Translations under genes and position numbers: made by a program
Shown here: one piece after another, positions 21,172 through 34,350 of the stretch
Position numbering within the stretch: the stretch's first letter is position 1
Layout of the letters: each line of letters starts with the position of its first letter
Notes under the pieces: model-generated
Database searches by the model: none
Told to the model about the DNA's origin: nothing
Seen by the model: the letters and a program-made list of their open reading frames with translations, nothing else
Assembly (NCBI RefSeq): GCF_036785885.1
Contig: NC_092320.1
Location: forward strand, 19,345,557-19,409,556
DNA: 64,000 nucleotides
From: Coffea arabica
Lineage: Eukaryota; Streptophyta; Magnoliopsida; Gentianales; Rubiaceae
Reading direction: 5' to 3'

Positions 21172-22551
21172 TCATGGCTGCTGGGAACGAGGATCTACTG
21201 CCTCCTCGACTCCATGAGGACCCTGTGAGGTACCAATATGGCCCTCCTCCTGATGAGGTGTCGGAGTAGGGGACCGTCGGATATGGAAATGATCCTCGAT
21301 CGCACGAAGACGGCGATCATGTCGGTCGAGGCGCTCAATCATCATCCGCTCCGTCTGGTCAATGCGCTCGACGACTCGCGTCTCCATACAGCAAATAGCA
21401 TTGAGAAGCTCTTGCCACTTGGAGCGCGTTTGAGGAGGTGGTCGTGGAACCGGAGGAGGAAGAGTCTGCTGTGCCTCCGTCTCTTGAGTTTCCGCTTGAG
21501 GTTCAGTGTGAGGCGGAGGTTGAGTGGAAGTCGATGCTTCTCCTGTGTCCCGGACCAAAGCAGCTCCAAATTCCGTAGAAATACCCAAGGATTTGAGTAT
21601 TGAAACATTTACCTCCTCGGCCGACCTAGTTATCACCGATCTCTCGGTTCCAAGAGGAACCTTGAGCTTCTCAAAAATGAGGGATAGCAGTCGAGGGAAT
21701 CCAAAACAAGTCTCGCCGGCCCTCATGCGAGCTGTGGTCCGCATATAACTGATGATAATGCTGGGTAGAGGAATACCAGTCAACTGTCTACCCACTCCAT
21801 GTATCATCTTATCCAGAAAATAGAGATCGCTATTTCGGATCTCCCGTTTACCACTCTTTTTCGGCACCACATTGAAGGCAAAAAGATAGAAGATCAGGTG
21901 GTAACGATGCTCAAAGGAGTCGGCATATACCGTGAGTTTTTTCGAACTTCCTCGCTCACGGTACTGACCCTTTAGACGTCCCACGGCTTCTCCCACTTGC
22001 CAAGGGTCTCGAGCTTTGAATTCCTTGGTCAGTTTGACATCTTCGCCTTCGTCTTTGAGTTGGACGAAGTGTCTCAATGTATCTCGATTGAGAGTCACTC
22101 TTTTACCTCGAACCCACGAGACGATGAGGTTGCCACTGTGGCTCTGCTTGTTCTCCACATTGGCATAGAACTCCCTGACCAGGTTGGGGTAGTAGTGCTT
22201 GGGCAACTGAAGGATGTTCTCCCATCCAAGCCTCTTGAATGCTGTCGAAATGTGGTAGTGCGCATCCACCTCTGGTGCCAAGTGTTTCTCAATTATGATC
22301 TCCTTGTCCAGTCCGGCTTCATACCACTCTTGATTTTCGAGCGATGTGAATCGTGTGGTATCGTAGTCTGGCGGTGGCTCGTCACGGCTAGTGGATGCGG
22401 TCTTCCGGCGAGACCGAGGTGGCGACTCAGGTGAAGGAGATTCCTCCTCAGGCGACTCCTCATGCAAAGAAGGTGTATGTTCTTCACTTGACGATGGTGT
22501 AGGAGTACGAATACGAGCCCTCCTTGTACGAGCCATAGTACCTATAAACAA
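21172..22551 (-). CDS. Athila env-position ORF (ORF3), unit 2
   Basis: 459 codons, intact, with the same domains as unit 1. One residue near the C-terminus (HGVEEAV here, HGAEEAV in unit 1) is shared with unit 3 and separates units 2 and 3 from unit 1. No membrane segment is visible, and function is unknown. Confidence 0.7.
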   Translation of the reverse strand: MFIGTMARTRRARIRTPTPSSSEEHTPSLHEESPEEESPSPESPPRSRRKTASTSRDEPPPDYDTTRFTSLENQEWYEAGLDKEIIIEKHLAPEVDAHYHISTAFKRLGWENILQLPKHYYPNLVREFYANVENKQSHSGNLIVSWVRGKRVTLNRDTLRHFVQLKDEGEDVKLTKEFKARDPWQVGEAVGRLKGQYRERGSSKKLTVYADSFEHRYHLIFYLFAFNVVPKKSGKREIRNSDLYFLDKMIHGVGRQLTGIPLPSIIISYMRTTARMRAGETCFGFPRLLSLIFEKLKVPLGTERSVITRSAEEVNVSILKSLGISTEFGAALVRDTGEASTSTQPPPHTEPQAETQETEAQQTLPPPVPRPPPQTRSKWQELLNAICCMETRVVERIDQTERMMIERLDRHDRRLRAIEDHFHIRRSPTPTPHQEEGHIGTSQGPHGVEEAVDPRSQQP

Positions 22552-22618
22552 GATGAGTATTTATTAGAAACGATAGAAACTCACTCATACATGTTAAATA
22601 GGAATTTAAGAAAATTTC

Positions 22619-22656
22619 GGCAGAGTTTCCCCTGAAAAAGGGCTAAACTCCCTGCC
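22619..22656. repeat. Hairpin upstream of env-position ORF, unit 2
   Basis: Copy of the 10926-10963 hairpin. Confidence 0.6.
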
Positions 22657-23623
22657 AAAATGTACCCAAATTTAAACAAATAAACTTCCTAACACTTCTC
22701 AAATCCAATTCCCACATTTAGAAAGGATATTAGCAGTAAAGAAATCATTTCATGCATATTAAGTGCAAACAATTTTAAATTATATTCATTTGCAAGAATG
22801 AACACTCAAACACTTGAGAATATCTTCAATCCAATTCATAACACTCGTTAACACTTAAGTTAACTACACATGAGTCCCAATTCATCCAAATACAATTATT
22901 TCAAGTAACAGTGGTTCAATGTGCTTAACTTGATCGGGAACACACACTTTTACCTAATGGGCTATTGCTCTAGTGATAGCATATCATTTTCAATTGGTAT
23001 AACAGTGATTTATACATCTCTGAACAAGTTCAGATATTCAATGAAAGCTAAATTCACAAGTTTAAATCACTAAAATGTTCAAGCCCAAAAATTGAGAAGG
23101 AAATCTCAAAACTATCACTAAATCCACAATTCTCTCACAAATAAACATGAAAATAATTATAACAACTGATTTGAGCACAATGTAGCACAATTATATCAAG
23201 AATTTTCAACAATTAAGCTATTTAGCAAAATATATTGAAAAACTAAAAATATGCAAAAATGAGAGATATACAATGTCACATAAATTCGAAATTTGTTACC
23301 TCAAATAGATGGAGTGATGATGGAGGATGATAATGATGCAAAAATGGAGAACAACCAAGCCCAAATTCGACCTCAAAATGCAAGATTTCAATTCGGCCCT
23401 ATTTTGCGTCTTGAAGATCAAAACCCCTCAATTTGATGTTTTTGATTCCAAATTGTTAAGGGTTAATGCTCAGAAGAGGTTAGTGAAGGTTTTTGTTGTG
23501 AAAAATTGGGAATGTTATGGATGAAATGGAAGATTGGAGGAAAGGGAATAGGGTTTCGAAGAGAGAGAAAAGAGAAATCTGGAAATTGAGGAACCGAGGC
23601 CTCGTTTCCCTTCTTATCGCGAA

Positions 23624-23796
23624 AGGATCCGAGGTCGGATCAATTCTGGAAGGCCTCGGATCCGACAGGGCTCGGATCAGTCCCAACAGAAACACAGACG
23701 AGCCCTCGGATTTATCTGGGTTGGAATGGATCCGAGGTCGGATCAGTTGATCCGTGGTCGGATCTGTCTGGGCTTTTCAGGATCCGAGCTCGGATC
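23624..23796. repeat. ATCCGA/TCGGAT palindrome island in Athila interior, unit 2
   Basis: Same arrangement of about 11 half-sites as in unit 1. Confidence 0.8.
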
Positions 23797-24381
23797 TGTA
23801 TTTCTCTGCACTAATTGCAGAAACTGCAATTTTTTCAAACTTTTTCTCCCTTTTTCGGCCAATTCCAAATTACACATTGGACATACCTTTTCTCAATTCC
23901 AACCTCCCACGCACATGTAATATACCATAAACATAATATCCAACCTCTCAAAACACAACAAACACATCTACATTGAAAATCGAGGGGTGGGGTTCTTTGA
24001 TCATTTTTGCATTTTTACACTAAAATGGCATTTTTGAGCATTAAATGTACATCAAATGAGTCCATAAGCCTTTATAACCATGATATCACCAAAACTCATT
24101 TGAAATGCACAATGTATGTATATGCATGGGAATTTTAAGCACTTAAAACACAATTTGGTAAGAAAAACTCCCTTTTACACATATTCTTCAAGTGCACCTC
24201 CGAGATGGATGATAAAACTCCCGTACCTCCTACAAACAAGTGAAATACATCTAATTAGTCAATTAAATCACACCAAAATGTAAGAAACACCTAAAAACAC
24301 ACAAATACACTATTATCATTGGGTTACCTCCCAACAAGCGCTTTTGTTTATAGTCGTTGGCTCGACAATCCTATAACTTCT

Positions 24382-27300
24382 TTAATTCTCCTTTGCATTT
24401 CCTAAGGAGTAAATTACCCCTTTAGGAACTTTTTCTCCTGGCAAATAGGGCTTCAATCTTTGTCCATTTACTTTAAATGGAGAACCATTTTCTCCTTTTA
24501 TTTCCACTGCTCCATGCGGAAATACTTGAGTTACTTCAAATGGTCCCGACCATCTTGACTTCAATTTTCCTGGAAATAACCTCAAGCGTGAGTTGAACAA
24601 AAGTACATTTTGCCCTACTTGAAATTTTTTAGGAATAATATGCTTGTCATGCCAATATTTGATCTTTTCTTTATAAATTTTGGCATTTTCATAAGCATGT
24701 AGTCGGTGTTCCTCCAATTCACTTAGCTCAAGTAATCGCTTTTCTCCTGCAAAATTAAAATCCATGTTAATAGATTTAATTGCCCAATAAGCTTTGTGCT
24801 CAATCTCTACATGTAGGTGACAAGCTTTCCCATAGACTAAACGATACGGCGACATCCCTAGGGGTGTCTTAAATGCCGTTCGATAAGCCCATAGTGTATC
24901 ATCTAGCTTTGTAGCCCAATCCTTGCGTGATTTATTCACAGTTTTCTCCAAAATGAGCTTTATCTCTCTATTAGCCAGCTCTGCTTGTCCATTGGCTTGA
25001 GGATGATATGGAAGTGATGTCTTGTGCCTACAACCATATTTAAACAATAAGGAATCCAATTGTTTGTTACAAAAATGTTTCCCTTCATCACTTACTATGG
25101 CCTTGGGTATACCAAATCTACTGAAAATATTCTTTTTAAGGAATCTAAGTACAATCTTAGAGTCATTAGTAGATGAAGCGATTGCTTCTACCCATTTAGA
25201 AACATAATCCACTGCTACTAAGATGTACTTATTATTAAAAGAACTAGGAAATGGTCCCATAAAATCAATACCCCATACATCAAATAACTCAACTTCCAAG
25301 AATGTAGTCAGGGGCATTTCATTTTTTCGAGATATATTTCCAGTTCTTTGGCATGCATCACAATTTTTAACATATTCCCTAGCATCTCGGTACATAGTTG
25401 GCCAATAAAATCCTGATTGCCATACCTTTGCCACAGTCTTTGAAGTACTGAAATGACCACCTGTTTCAAGGTTATGACAATGATATAAAACATTATGTAC
25501 CTCATCTTCAGGAATACATCTACGTATCATACCATCGGCACAATGTCTGTATAGCAATGGTTCCTCCCAAAAGTAACTTTTGACGTCATGTAAGAATTTC
25601 TTCTTTTGATGATAATTGAACTCCTTTTGAATCTCTCCACTGACCAAGTAGTTAGCAAAATCTGCATACCATGGAGAATTTCTAAGTGCTAGGACAAACT
25701 CATCCGGAAAATTCTCTTGAATTGGAACCTGATCTTTGATTGGGATATATTCCAAACGTGATAAATGATCTGCAACTAGATTCTCCGATCCCTTTTTGTC
25801 TTTTATCTCCACATCAAATTCCTGCAATAAAAGAATCCACCGAATTAGTCTAGGTTTTGCATCCTTCTTATGCAGCAAATATTTAAGAGCTGAATGGTCC
25901 GTATATATAATAACTTTAGATCCTACTAAATAGGATCTAAATTTGTCCAAAGCAAATATCACTGCCAATAGCTCTTTTTCTGTTGTTGCATAATTGAGTT
26001 GTGCCTCATTTAGCAACTTGCTAGCATAGTAAATGACGTGCAATCGTCCTTCCTTCTTTTGTCCCAAAACTGCTCCAACCGCATAATCACTTGCATCACA
26101 CATCAATTCAAATGGTAGTGACCAATCGGGTGAAGTTATAATTGGGGCCGAAATCAATTCCTTTTTCAACCTTTCAAATGCAACCAAACAATTGTCATTA
26201 AATTGAAAAGGAGTATCTTTGCATAATAAATCACATAATGGCTTTACTATTTTAGAAAAATCTTTAATAAAACGTCTATAAAAGCCAGCATGTCCTAAAA
26301 AACTCCTTATCCCCTTGACATTGCTTGGGGGTGGCAATTTTTCGATAACTTCTATTTTGGCTTTATCCACCTCAATTCCCTTGGAGGAAATCTTGTGCCC
26401 TAAGACAATTCCTTCTTTTACCATAAAATGGCATTTCTCCCAATTCAGTACAAGATTTATTTCCTCGCATCTCTGCAAAATCAATTCCAAATTATGAAGA
26501 CAATGGTCAAAAGATGAACCGTACACAGAAAAATCATCCATAAATATCTCCATAATTTTCTCAATATAATCAGAAAAAATAGCCATCATGCATCGTTGAA
26601 AAGTTGCAGGAGCATTGCATAAACCAAATGGCATCCTTCTAAAGGCAAAAGTGCCATAAGGACATGTAAATGTGGTCTTCTCTTGATCCTCTGGAGCTAT
26701 AGCTATTTGATTATATCCTGAAAAACCATCAAGAAAACAGTAAAATTCATATCCGGCTATTCGCTCCAATAATTGATCAAGAAATGGCAGGGAAAAAATG
26801 ATCTTTTCTTGTTACCGTATTCAACTTACGATAATCAATACACACTCTCCACCCTACCACAAGTCTAGATGGAATTAATTCATCATTTTTACCTATGATT
26901 GTAGTTATTCCACCTTTCTTTGGTACCACATGAATTGGACTAATCCAAACACTATCTGAGATAGGAAAGACTATACCTGCATCAAGCCACTTAAGAATTT
27001 CATTTCTTACCACCTCTTTCATGTTTGGATTGAGTTTTCTTTGTGTTTCTACCACTGGTTTGTAATTGTCCTCCAATAAAATGCGATGCATGCATATTGA
27101 AGGACTTATACCTTTAATGTCAGCAATTGTCCATCCCATTGCCTTCTTATGCTTCCTTAAAACTCTTAGCAACTTTGTACACTGCTCATCATCAAGGTCA
27201 GCACTAACAATTACACGTAAAGTACTATTTTCTCCAAGAAATTCATACCTTAGATGAGTTGGAAGTGGCTTAAGCTCTAACCTTGGAGGTTCAATTTCTG

Positions 27301-28972
27301 AAGGTTGTGAAAACCCTTTTCCTTGGCCAAGATTTTCATACAAATTACCCCTTTTATAAGGTGCTTGAAAATCCAAGTACTTGGCCAATTCTTCAATTTC
27401 TTCAAAAACATTTTCTTGCTTACCTAAACTCATTAAACAATACTCAAGAGGATCTAAATCAAGGTTGACTTGACTCATCTCTTGGGTTAGTTTATCAATT
27501 GTGCCAATAGAATAAGCATGATCAGTAAAAGAAGGGTATTTTTCCATTTCATTCAAATTAAATTCTACTTCTTCTTCACCTACTTGAAACTTAAGCTTGC
27601 CATTTTTTACATCAATAATAGTACCTGCAGTAGCTAAAAATGGTCTACCTAGAATAATTGGCATAGATATATCTTCTTCCATATCTAATACCACAAAATC
27701 CACTGGAATGATAAATTTTTGAACTTTTATCAATACATTCTCCAACACTCCCAATGGATATCGAATAGACCGATCCGCTAGTTGCAAAGTAATATTTGTG
27801 CGTTTAAGTTCATGCAAACCCAATTGTCTAGCCACTGTTAAAGGTATTAATGATACACTAGCACCAAAATCACACAATGCTTTAGAAAAATCAACATTAC
27901 CTATGGTGCAAGGTATAGAAAAACTCCCTGGATCCTTCAACTTTGGTGGTAGCTTATTTTGAATAATTGCACTACATTCCTCCGTTAGTGCTATTGTTTC
28001 GCAGTCTTCCAACTTTCTTTTTCTAGTCATGATTTCCTTGAGAAATTTCGCATAAGACGGAATCTGCAAAATAGCATCGGCAAAAGGAATGTTAATGTGC
28101 AATTGTTTGAAAAGTTTAACAAAATTTTCAAAATCTTTATCAAACTTATTTTGCTTTAATCTTTGTGGAAATGGAACCGCAGGGGGTATTGGAATGGTAG
28201 CGGAAGATGATGGTCGATTTTTTCTTGATTCCTCCCGGCTACTTTCCTCCACTATCGCCTCTTGGTTCCTATGCTTTTCTTCTTGTTTTTCATTCTCATC
28301 TTTCTTAACTTCCACCACTGGAGGATCTTTTAATTGCTTACCACTACGAAGAGTAATGGCTTTGACATGCTTCTTAGGATTTACCTCCGTTTTGCTAGGT
28401 AATTCTCCTTGATTACGATTATTCAAAGAACTAGCAATTTGACCAATTTGGACCTCTACATTCCTGTACATTGTAGTGAGTTGGTCCAATCTTCCTTCTA
28501 CTCGCTCAAATCTGTCTGAAGTAACTTTTGCGAGCTTTTCCACTGCCATCTCCCAACCAGGTTTAGTTTCAACTTGTTGTTGCCTTGATTGAAATCCCGG
28601 TGGATTGGCTGGCCTTGGTTGATTTCCTTGATCCTTCCATCCAAAGTTTGGATGATTTCTCCACCCCGGATTGTAAGTATTCGAGTAGGGGTTATTTTGA
28701 GCATTACGATTGTAATTATTAACGAATTGTACCTGCTCAGAATCAACACACTCATTAGTATCATGTTCACCTCCACATATAGAACAACATGCTACATGTG
28801 CATTAGATGAACTTGGACCAACTCCACTTTGTCTACTTAGCAACTTCATCACATTATTCATTTGAGTACTCAGCATATTGAGAGTGTCCATTTCTATCAT
28901 ACCTGCGTGACGTCTTGTATTACCTCTCTCATTGGCCCATTGGTAGTTGTTTGCAGCCATTTCTTCTATCAA
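24382..28972 (-). pseudogene. Athila gag C-terminus/pol region, unit 2 (fossil, about one break)
   Basis: Same domain content and order as the intact pol of units 1 and 3 (zinc knuckle, protease, RT, RNase H, integrase, C-terminal module), but the reading frame is broken about once. It shares with unit 3 amino-acid variants not found in unit 1, for example KQENVF against KQEDVF. The unit probably depends on others for replication. Confidence 0.88.
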
Positions 28973-28990
28973 ATTCTGAGCTTCTTGGGG

Positions 28991-29734
28991 TTATTTACCC
29001 ATTAAAGCTCCACCTGCAGCTGCATCGATCATAGTTTTAGTAGAAAAAACTAAACCATTATAGAAGGTTTGTATGATTAACCACTCCGGCAGTCCATGAT
29101 GTGGACATTTCCGAAGCAAATCTCTAAACCTTTCCCATGCCTCATATAATGATTCACTTTCTAATTGGCTAAAACTAGTGATATCCATTCTAAGTTTAGC
29201 AGTCTTACCTGGTGGAAAATACTTATTTAAGAATGCTCTTGATAACTCATCCCATCCAGTGAAAGTATTAGGAGCATGAGAGTGTAACCAAAGTTTGGCC
29301 TTATCTCTCAATGAAAATGGGAACAATCTTAGCCTTATAGCATCATCACTAACTCCATTCATTTTAATTGTATCACAAATTTCCAAGAATGTAGCTAAGT
29401 GTGTATTAGGGTCTTCTACTGCATTACCTCCAAATTGAGATTGTTGAACCATTTGGATAAGTGCTGGTTTAATCTCAAAATTGTTAGCATTTACCGTAGG
29501 CCTTGCTATACTCGTTTGAGATCCTTGTGTTCCCGGTAGAGCAAAATCTCGTAGAACTCGCCTATGTGCTTCGTTTTCTGCCATGTCTTCTTCAAATGGA
29601 AGCTCTATTAAGATATCTTCTATTGGCTGCCAAACCTCTTGTTTCTCTTGATGTGATGTACTCCTCCTTTGTCTGTGTAATGTTCTTTCAATTTCAGGAT
29701 CGAAATGTGCAACTTCTCGATTTGATCGGTGCAT
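28991..29734 (-). CDS. Athila gag, capsid part, unit 2
   Basis: 247 codons with the retrotransposon gag domain. The protein is identical to that of unit 1 by eye. Confidence 0.85.
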   Translation of the reverse strand: MHRSNREVAHFDPEIERTLHRQRRSTSHQEKQEVWQPIEDILIELPFEEDMAENEAHRRVLRDFALPGTQGSQTSIARPTVNANNFEIKPALIQMVQQSQFGGNAVEDPNTHLATFLEICDTIKMNGVSDDAIRLRLFPFSLRDKAKLWLHSHAPNTFTGWDELSRAFLNKYFPPGKTAKLRMDITSFSQLESESLYEAWERFRDLLRKCPHHGLPEWLIIQTFYNGLVFSTKTMIDAAAGGALMGK

Positions 29735-29848
29735 ACACTACAGACAAAAACAAGAGAAATTTTGCAGTTTAAATTCAACAACTTGAAATAATAAAAAAAA
29801 ATGAAAATATCTAAAGTAATAGAGATGATTAGGCCCTAATATTGCCGC

Positions 29849-29866
29849 TCCCCGGCAACGGCGCCA
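29849..29866 (-). other. Primer binding site, tRNA-Asp, unit 2
   Basis: Same 18 bases complementary to tRNA-Asp as in unit 1, adjacent to the LTR edge at 29873. Confidence 0.9.
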
Positions 29867-29872
29867 AAAACT

Positions 29873-31551
29873 TGACGGGATATTTGTATCTATACAAGTT
29901 TAATTCCGATTTTACACCCGTTGGACTGCAAGTATACAGGTCGCAATTGTAGTACAAGATGTGTATCGGGTCGATCCCACGAGAAGCAATTTAAACAATT
30001 ACTAAGCCCTTGTTCTCTCTATTATTTAGACTTACAATTAATTTGAGCAGAGAAAGTCTAATGCTGTAATCTACAAATCTGATATACAAATCTAGTTTAA
30101 CAAATACTGAATACAAATAGAGAAATTTTACTTAAGGAAGATTCTAGGGATGTAGATTCCACTTATGGCATAAACTACACAAATGAATGGATTTACTCCT
30201 TGCTATTATTCTTGCTTAACCAGAGATTTATTTCCAAGAATACCAAGTCTCATTTTCATGATGAAATGGCTTAGAGCAATATAGATTTCCCTATTTTCAT
30301 GGTGAAATATTCTACTACTCCGTTTTATTTCATGAAATGCTCAATAAATCCACCTAAGTGTATCTCTATTTTCATGAACATACAACGCAAGCTCTACTCA
30401 TGTGTTTCAATTGTTATTACCAATTCTCATTGAATAATAACACTATAAACATGCTATTGGTGATCAATCAACAACACGTAATCACAGCTACACAAGTAGA
30501 CAAGTTACTACAAGATATAACAAGTGTAAATCACATTCCATTCATATTATTTAACCATAAGCTTCATCTACTCCCTAGATTAAGGGGTTTAGCTACTCAT
30601 GAATGATTTAACAATCAAACTCACAAGTTTATTAATGCCAAACATCATGAAGTACAAGTACAAGAAAGATAAAAGAAAGCTTAGCCACTTGAAGGTGAAG
30701 CTCTCCAATTCCTGCTATGCTCTTGCACAATATGATTACAAGTAAAAACTCCAAGTACTTCTCCAAGAACTCCTATCTAGAGAGAAACTAGATACCAGAA
30801 AGAAAACTAGCTACGTATGGTAATCCCTCTTCTCCCCAGTCTTTCTGCATAAAAATGTGGTAGAAATTCCATTCCTCTCACTTCATAATTTCTTCCACTC
30901 AGATTTTGTAAAAAGAGGTCAAAGATATGATGTCTCCTTTTGTCCACATTCATTTGGTCTTCTCTTTTGTTGCAGAAGCATGTGCCACCGATTTCTGTCC
31001 CTCAAAATAGCTGGAAAGTTGTGAAAAAGGTAAAGAAAAACGGCTATGGCACTTGCTGAGGAGAGAGACAGATCCGAGCCTCGGATCCGAGGAGTGAAAA
31101 TTGGATCCGAGCTCGGATATTAGGATCCGAGGGCTTCCATGATGGATCCGAGGTCGGATCGTCCTGACCTCGGATACACTCCGCCAGAAGTACAGACTAG
31201 GGGTCGGATCCCTCTTGTACACACAGATCCGTGCTCGGATCTGTGTTGAACAATTTTCCAGTTTTTCACTTCTTCCCTTTTTCTACATTTTTGCTCCCAA
31301 TTTCTTGTGTACTTTGTCTTCTGAATGACCCTGACATTTCTTTCAACTTGTGCATGAATTTCATACATCAATTACCTTCACAATTTCACAAAATTAACGC
31401 ATTAATCCACTCATTTATCAATTTCTGAACTCTTAAACAATATTTAAGCAATTATCACCAAAAGAGTTCAAATATGGCTTTAATCTTCTCAAAACATACC
31501 AAAAATTCATGCCAAATTCGTACAAAATGTACGTTAAATATTCACTTATCA
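29873..31551 (-). repeat. Athila LTR 3 (1,679 bp), shared by units 2 and 3
   Basis: Complete LTR with TG...CA ends. By eye it differs from LTR 4 at about seven positions. The palindrome island is at 31070-31246. Confidence 0.92.
31070..31246. repeat. ATCCGA/TCGGAT palindrome island in Athila LTR 3
   Basis: Same island as in the other LTRs. Confidence 0.8.
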
Positions 31552-31564
31552 AATTCCCCCACAC
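31552..31564 (-). other. Polypurine tract of Athila unit 3
   Basis: Same sequence and position as in units 1 and 2. Confidence 0.8.
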
Positions 31565-32865
31565 TTGAATCATTGCTTGTCCTCAAGCAATTTTACACAA
31601 AACTTATTTCAAATATTCAATAGAGATAGAGAAAACAATATGCGTACTATTGTCAAATTTAATTCCTCAAAAACCTAGAAATCAATCATTATGCCATTTC
31701 TCAGATTACACTAAATACTCATAATATTCAATTAAATAAAAATAACTATGCCTTAATTTCAACAAATTCAAATCAATTCTCTCATTCTATCCTAATTTCA
31801 CAAATAAGTAAATCACATTAGTCAATTTTATGGCCTTCCTCATTCCAAAACTTATCAATTTAGAGGGATTTATTCACATTTCATCTTATTTAAATAGTGA
31901 AAACGTCTTTTTACGCGAAAATCAACACTTTTAGGTGAAAATTCCCGGTTACTCAACATTTCACTTATTTAAATTGCTAAGCATACTCTTAATTCCAATA
32001 CCTTTTTACGCGAATGTCGACATTTGTAAATGCCAACCCCCGGTTACTCAGTATGTGAATCATTGGAGTAGAATAATAATATTATTCTTTTTTTTTAATA
32101 ATTTCTTTTTCCCTCTAAGTATAATTAAAGGAAGAATTTGGCCTTGTCTTTGACTATATCAATCACTTACTTATAAAATTAAGTAACAATGATAAATATC
32201 ATTAATTTTGCAAAATTCTAAGCATAATTTTTCTTATTTAACCAAATATACTTTCTAAAATGTAAATATCCTAATTGCATAATAATTCGTTCCAAGCCAA
32301 TTAAGAACTAAACTTTTCCAAAATACACATAGCATTTTATCCAATGGAAGAATTAGACACTTAAAATTTTAACATTTTGGCCATTTAATTGGAAGAATTG
32401 CAATGAAATATTGGAAAATGTTTTAGAAAAATTTCGACAGAGTTTCCCCATAAAAATGGATGAAACTCCCTGCCAAATATCATTAATTTTCACAAAAATT
32501 ATCCTCATGACTATCTCCACATATAATTCCAACATTTTTAAGCCATAAACAACTAAAATCATGCATTTCAAAACACAATCACCCATAAGATATGCAATGC
32601 CTCCCCCACACTTAAAATCTACAATGTCCTCATTGTAGAGGAAGGTAAAAGAACTGAAACTTCCCTCATATAGGTGGTGATGCAATTTGAAGCCCTTACT
32701 CATCACGATCATCCAATTTCTGTTCAAAATGAGACAACAAAGGTACCAAACACCATAAGTAGCACAAGATGATTCAAATTAAAGAAAAATAAAAACTACA
32801 ACATTTATCTTAACAAAAGAAGAGAAAAATAAAGAAATAAAAGGTCGAATCCGCTAAAAAAAACA
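31565..32865 (-). other. 3' non-coding tail of Athila unit 3
   Basis: 95-bp-period repeat at about 31908-32059 and hairpin at 32436-32474. No gene is seen. Confidence 0.7.
32436..32474. repeat. Hairpin downstream of env-position ORF, unit 3
   Basis: Copy of the 9049-9087 hairpin. Confidence 0.6.
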
Positions 32866-34245
32866 TCATGGCTGCTGGGAACGAGGATCTACTGCCTCCT
32901 CGACTCCATGAGGACCCTGTGAGGTACCAATATGGCCCTCCTCCTGATGAGGTGTCGGAGTAGGGGACCGTCGGATATGGAAATGATCCTCGATCGCACG
33001 AAGACGGCGATCATGTCGGTCGAGGCGCTCAATCATCATCCGCTCCGTCTGGTCAATGCGCTCGACGACTCGCGTCTCCATACAGCAAATAGCATTGAGA
33101 AGCTCTTGCCACTTGGAGCGCGTTTGAGGAGGTGGTCGTGGAACCGGAGGAGGAAGAGTCTGCTGTGCCTCCGTCTCTTGAGTTTCCGCTTGAGGTTCAG
33201 TGTGAGGCGGAGGTTGAGTGGAAGTCGATGCTTCTCCTGTGTCCCGGACCAAAGCAGCTCCAAATTCCGTAGAAATACCCAAGGATTTGAGTATTGAAAC
33301 ATTTACCTCCTCGGCCGACCTAGTTATCACCGATCTCTCGGTTCCAAGAGGAACCTTGAGCTTCTCAAAAATGAGGGATAGCAGTCGAGGGAATCCAAAA
33401 CAAGTCTCGCCGGCCCTCATGCGAGCTGTGGTCCGCATATAACTGATGATAATGCTGGGTAGAGGAATACCAGTCAACTGTCTACCCACTCCATGTATCA
33501 TCTTATCCAGAAAATAGAGATCGCTATTTCGGATCTCCCGTTTACCACTCTTTTTCGGCACCACATTGAAGGCAAAAAGATAGAAGATCAGGTGGTAACG
33601 ATGCTCAAAGGAGTCGGCATATACCGTGAGTTTTTTCGAACTTCCTCGCTCACGGTACTGACCCTTTAGACGTCCCACGGCTTCTCCCACTTGCCAAGGG
33701 TCTCGAGCTTTGAATTCCTTGGTCAGTTTGACATCTTCGCCTTCGTCTTTGAGTTGGACGAAGTGTCTCAATGTATCTCGATTGAGAGTCACTCTTTTAC
33801 CTCGAACCCACGAGACGATGAGGTTGCCACTGTGGCTCTGCTTGTTCTCCACATTGGCATAGAACTCCCTGACCAGGTTGGGGTAGTAGTGCTTGGGCAA
33901 CTGAAGGATGTTCTCCCATCCAAGCCTCTTGAATGCTGTCGAAATGTGGTAGTGCGCATCCACCTCTGGTGCCAAGTGTTTCTCAATTATGATCTCCTTG
34001 TCCAGTCCGGCTTCATACCACTCTTGATTTTCGAGCGATGTGAATCGTGTGGTATCGTAGTCTGGCGGTGGCTCGTCACGGCTAGTGGATGCGGTCTTCC
34101 GGCGAGACCGAGGTGGCGACTCAGGTGAAGGAGATTCCTCCTCAGGCGACTCCTCATGCAAAGAAGGTGTATGTTCTTCACTTGACGATGGTGTAGGAGT
34201 ACGAATACGAGCCCTCCTTGTACGAGCCATAGTACCTATAAACAA
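32866..34245 (-). CDS. Athila env-position ORF (ORF3), unit 3
   Basis: 459 codons, intact; the protein is identical to unit 2 by eye and differs from unit 1 by one residue near the C-terminus. Domain description as for unit 1. Confidence 0.7.
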   Translation of the reverse strand: MFIGTMARTRRARIRTPTPSSSEEHTPSLHEESPEEESPSPESPPRSRRKTASTSRDEPPPDYDTTRFTSLENQEWYEAGLDKEIIIEKHLAPEVDAHYHISTAFKRLGWENILQLPKHYYPNLVREFYANVENKQSHSGNLIVSWVRGKRVTLNRDTLRHFVQLKDEGEDVKLTKEFKARDPWQVGEAVGRLKGQYRERGSSKKLTVYADSFEHRYHLIFYLFAFNVVPKKSGKREIRNSDLYFLDKMIHGVGRQLTGIPLPSIIISYMRTTARMRAGETCFGFPRLLSLIFEKLKVPLGTERSVITRSAEEVNVSILKSLGISTEFGAALVRDTGEASTSTQPPPHTEPQAETQETEAQQTLPPPVPRPPPQTRSKWQELLNAICCMETRVVERIDQTERMMIERLDRHDRRLRAIEDHFHIRRSPTPTPHQEEGHIGTSQGPHGVEEAVDPRSQQP

Positions 34246-34312
34246 GATGAGTATTTATTAGAAACGATAGAAACTCACTCATACATGTTAAATAGGAATT
34301 TAAGAAAATTTC

Positions 34313-34350
34313 GGCAGAGTTTCCCCTGAAAAAGGGCTAAACTCCCTGCC
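34313..34350. repeat. Hairpin upstream of env-position ORF, unit 3
   Basis: Copy of the 10926-10963 hairpin. Confidence 0.6.

Larger units (their letters stand above)
22552..24381 (-). other. Spacer between pol and env-position ORF, unit 2
   Basis: Non-coding. It holds the interior palindrome island (23624-23796) and the same candidate leader intron signals (about 23299 to 22542). Confidence 0.5.
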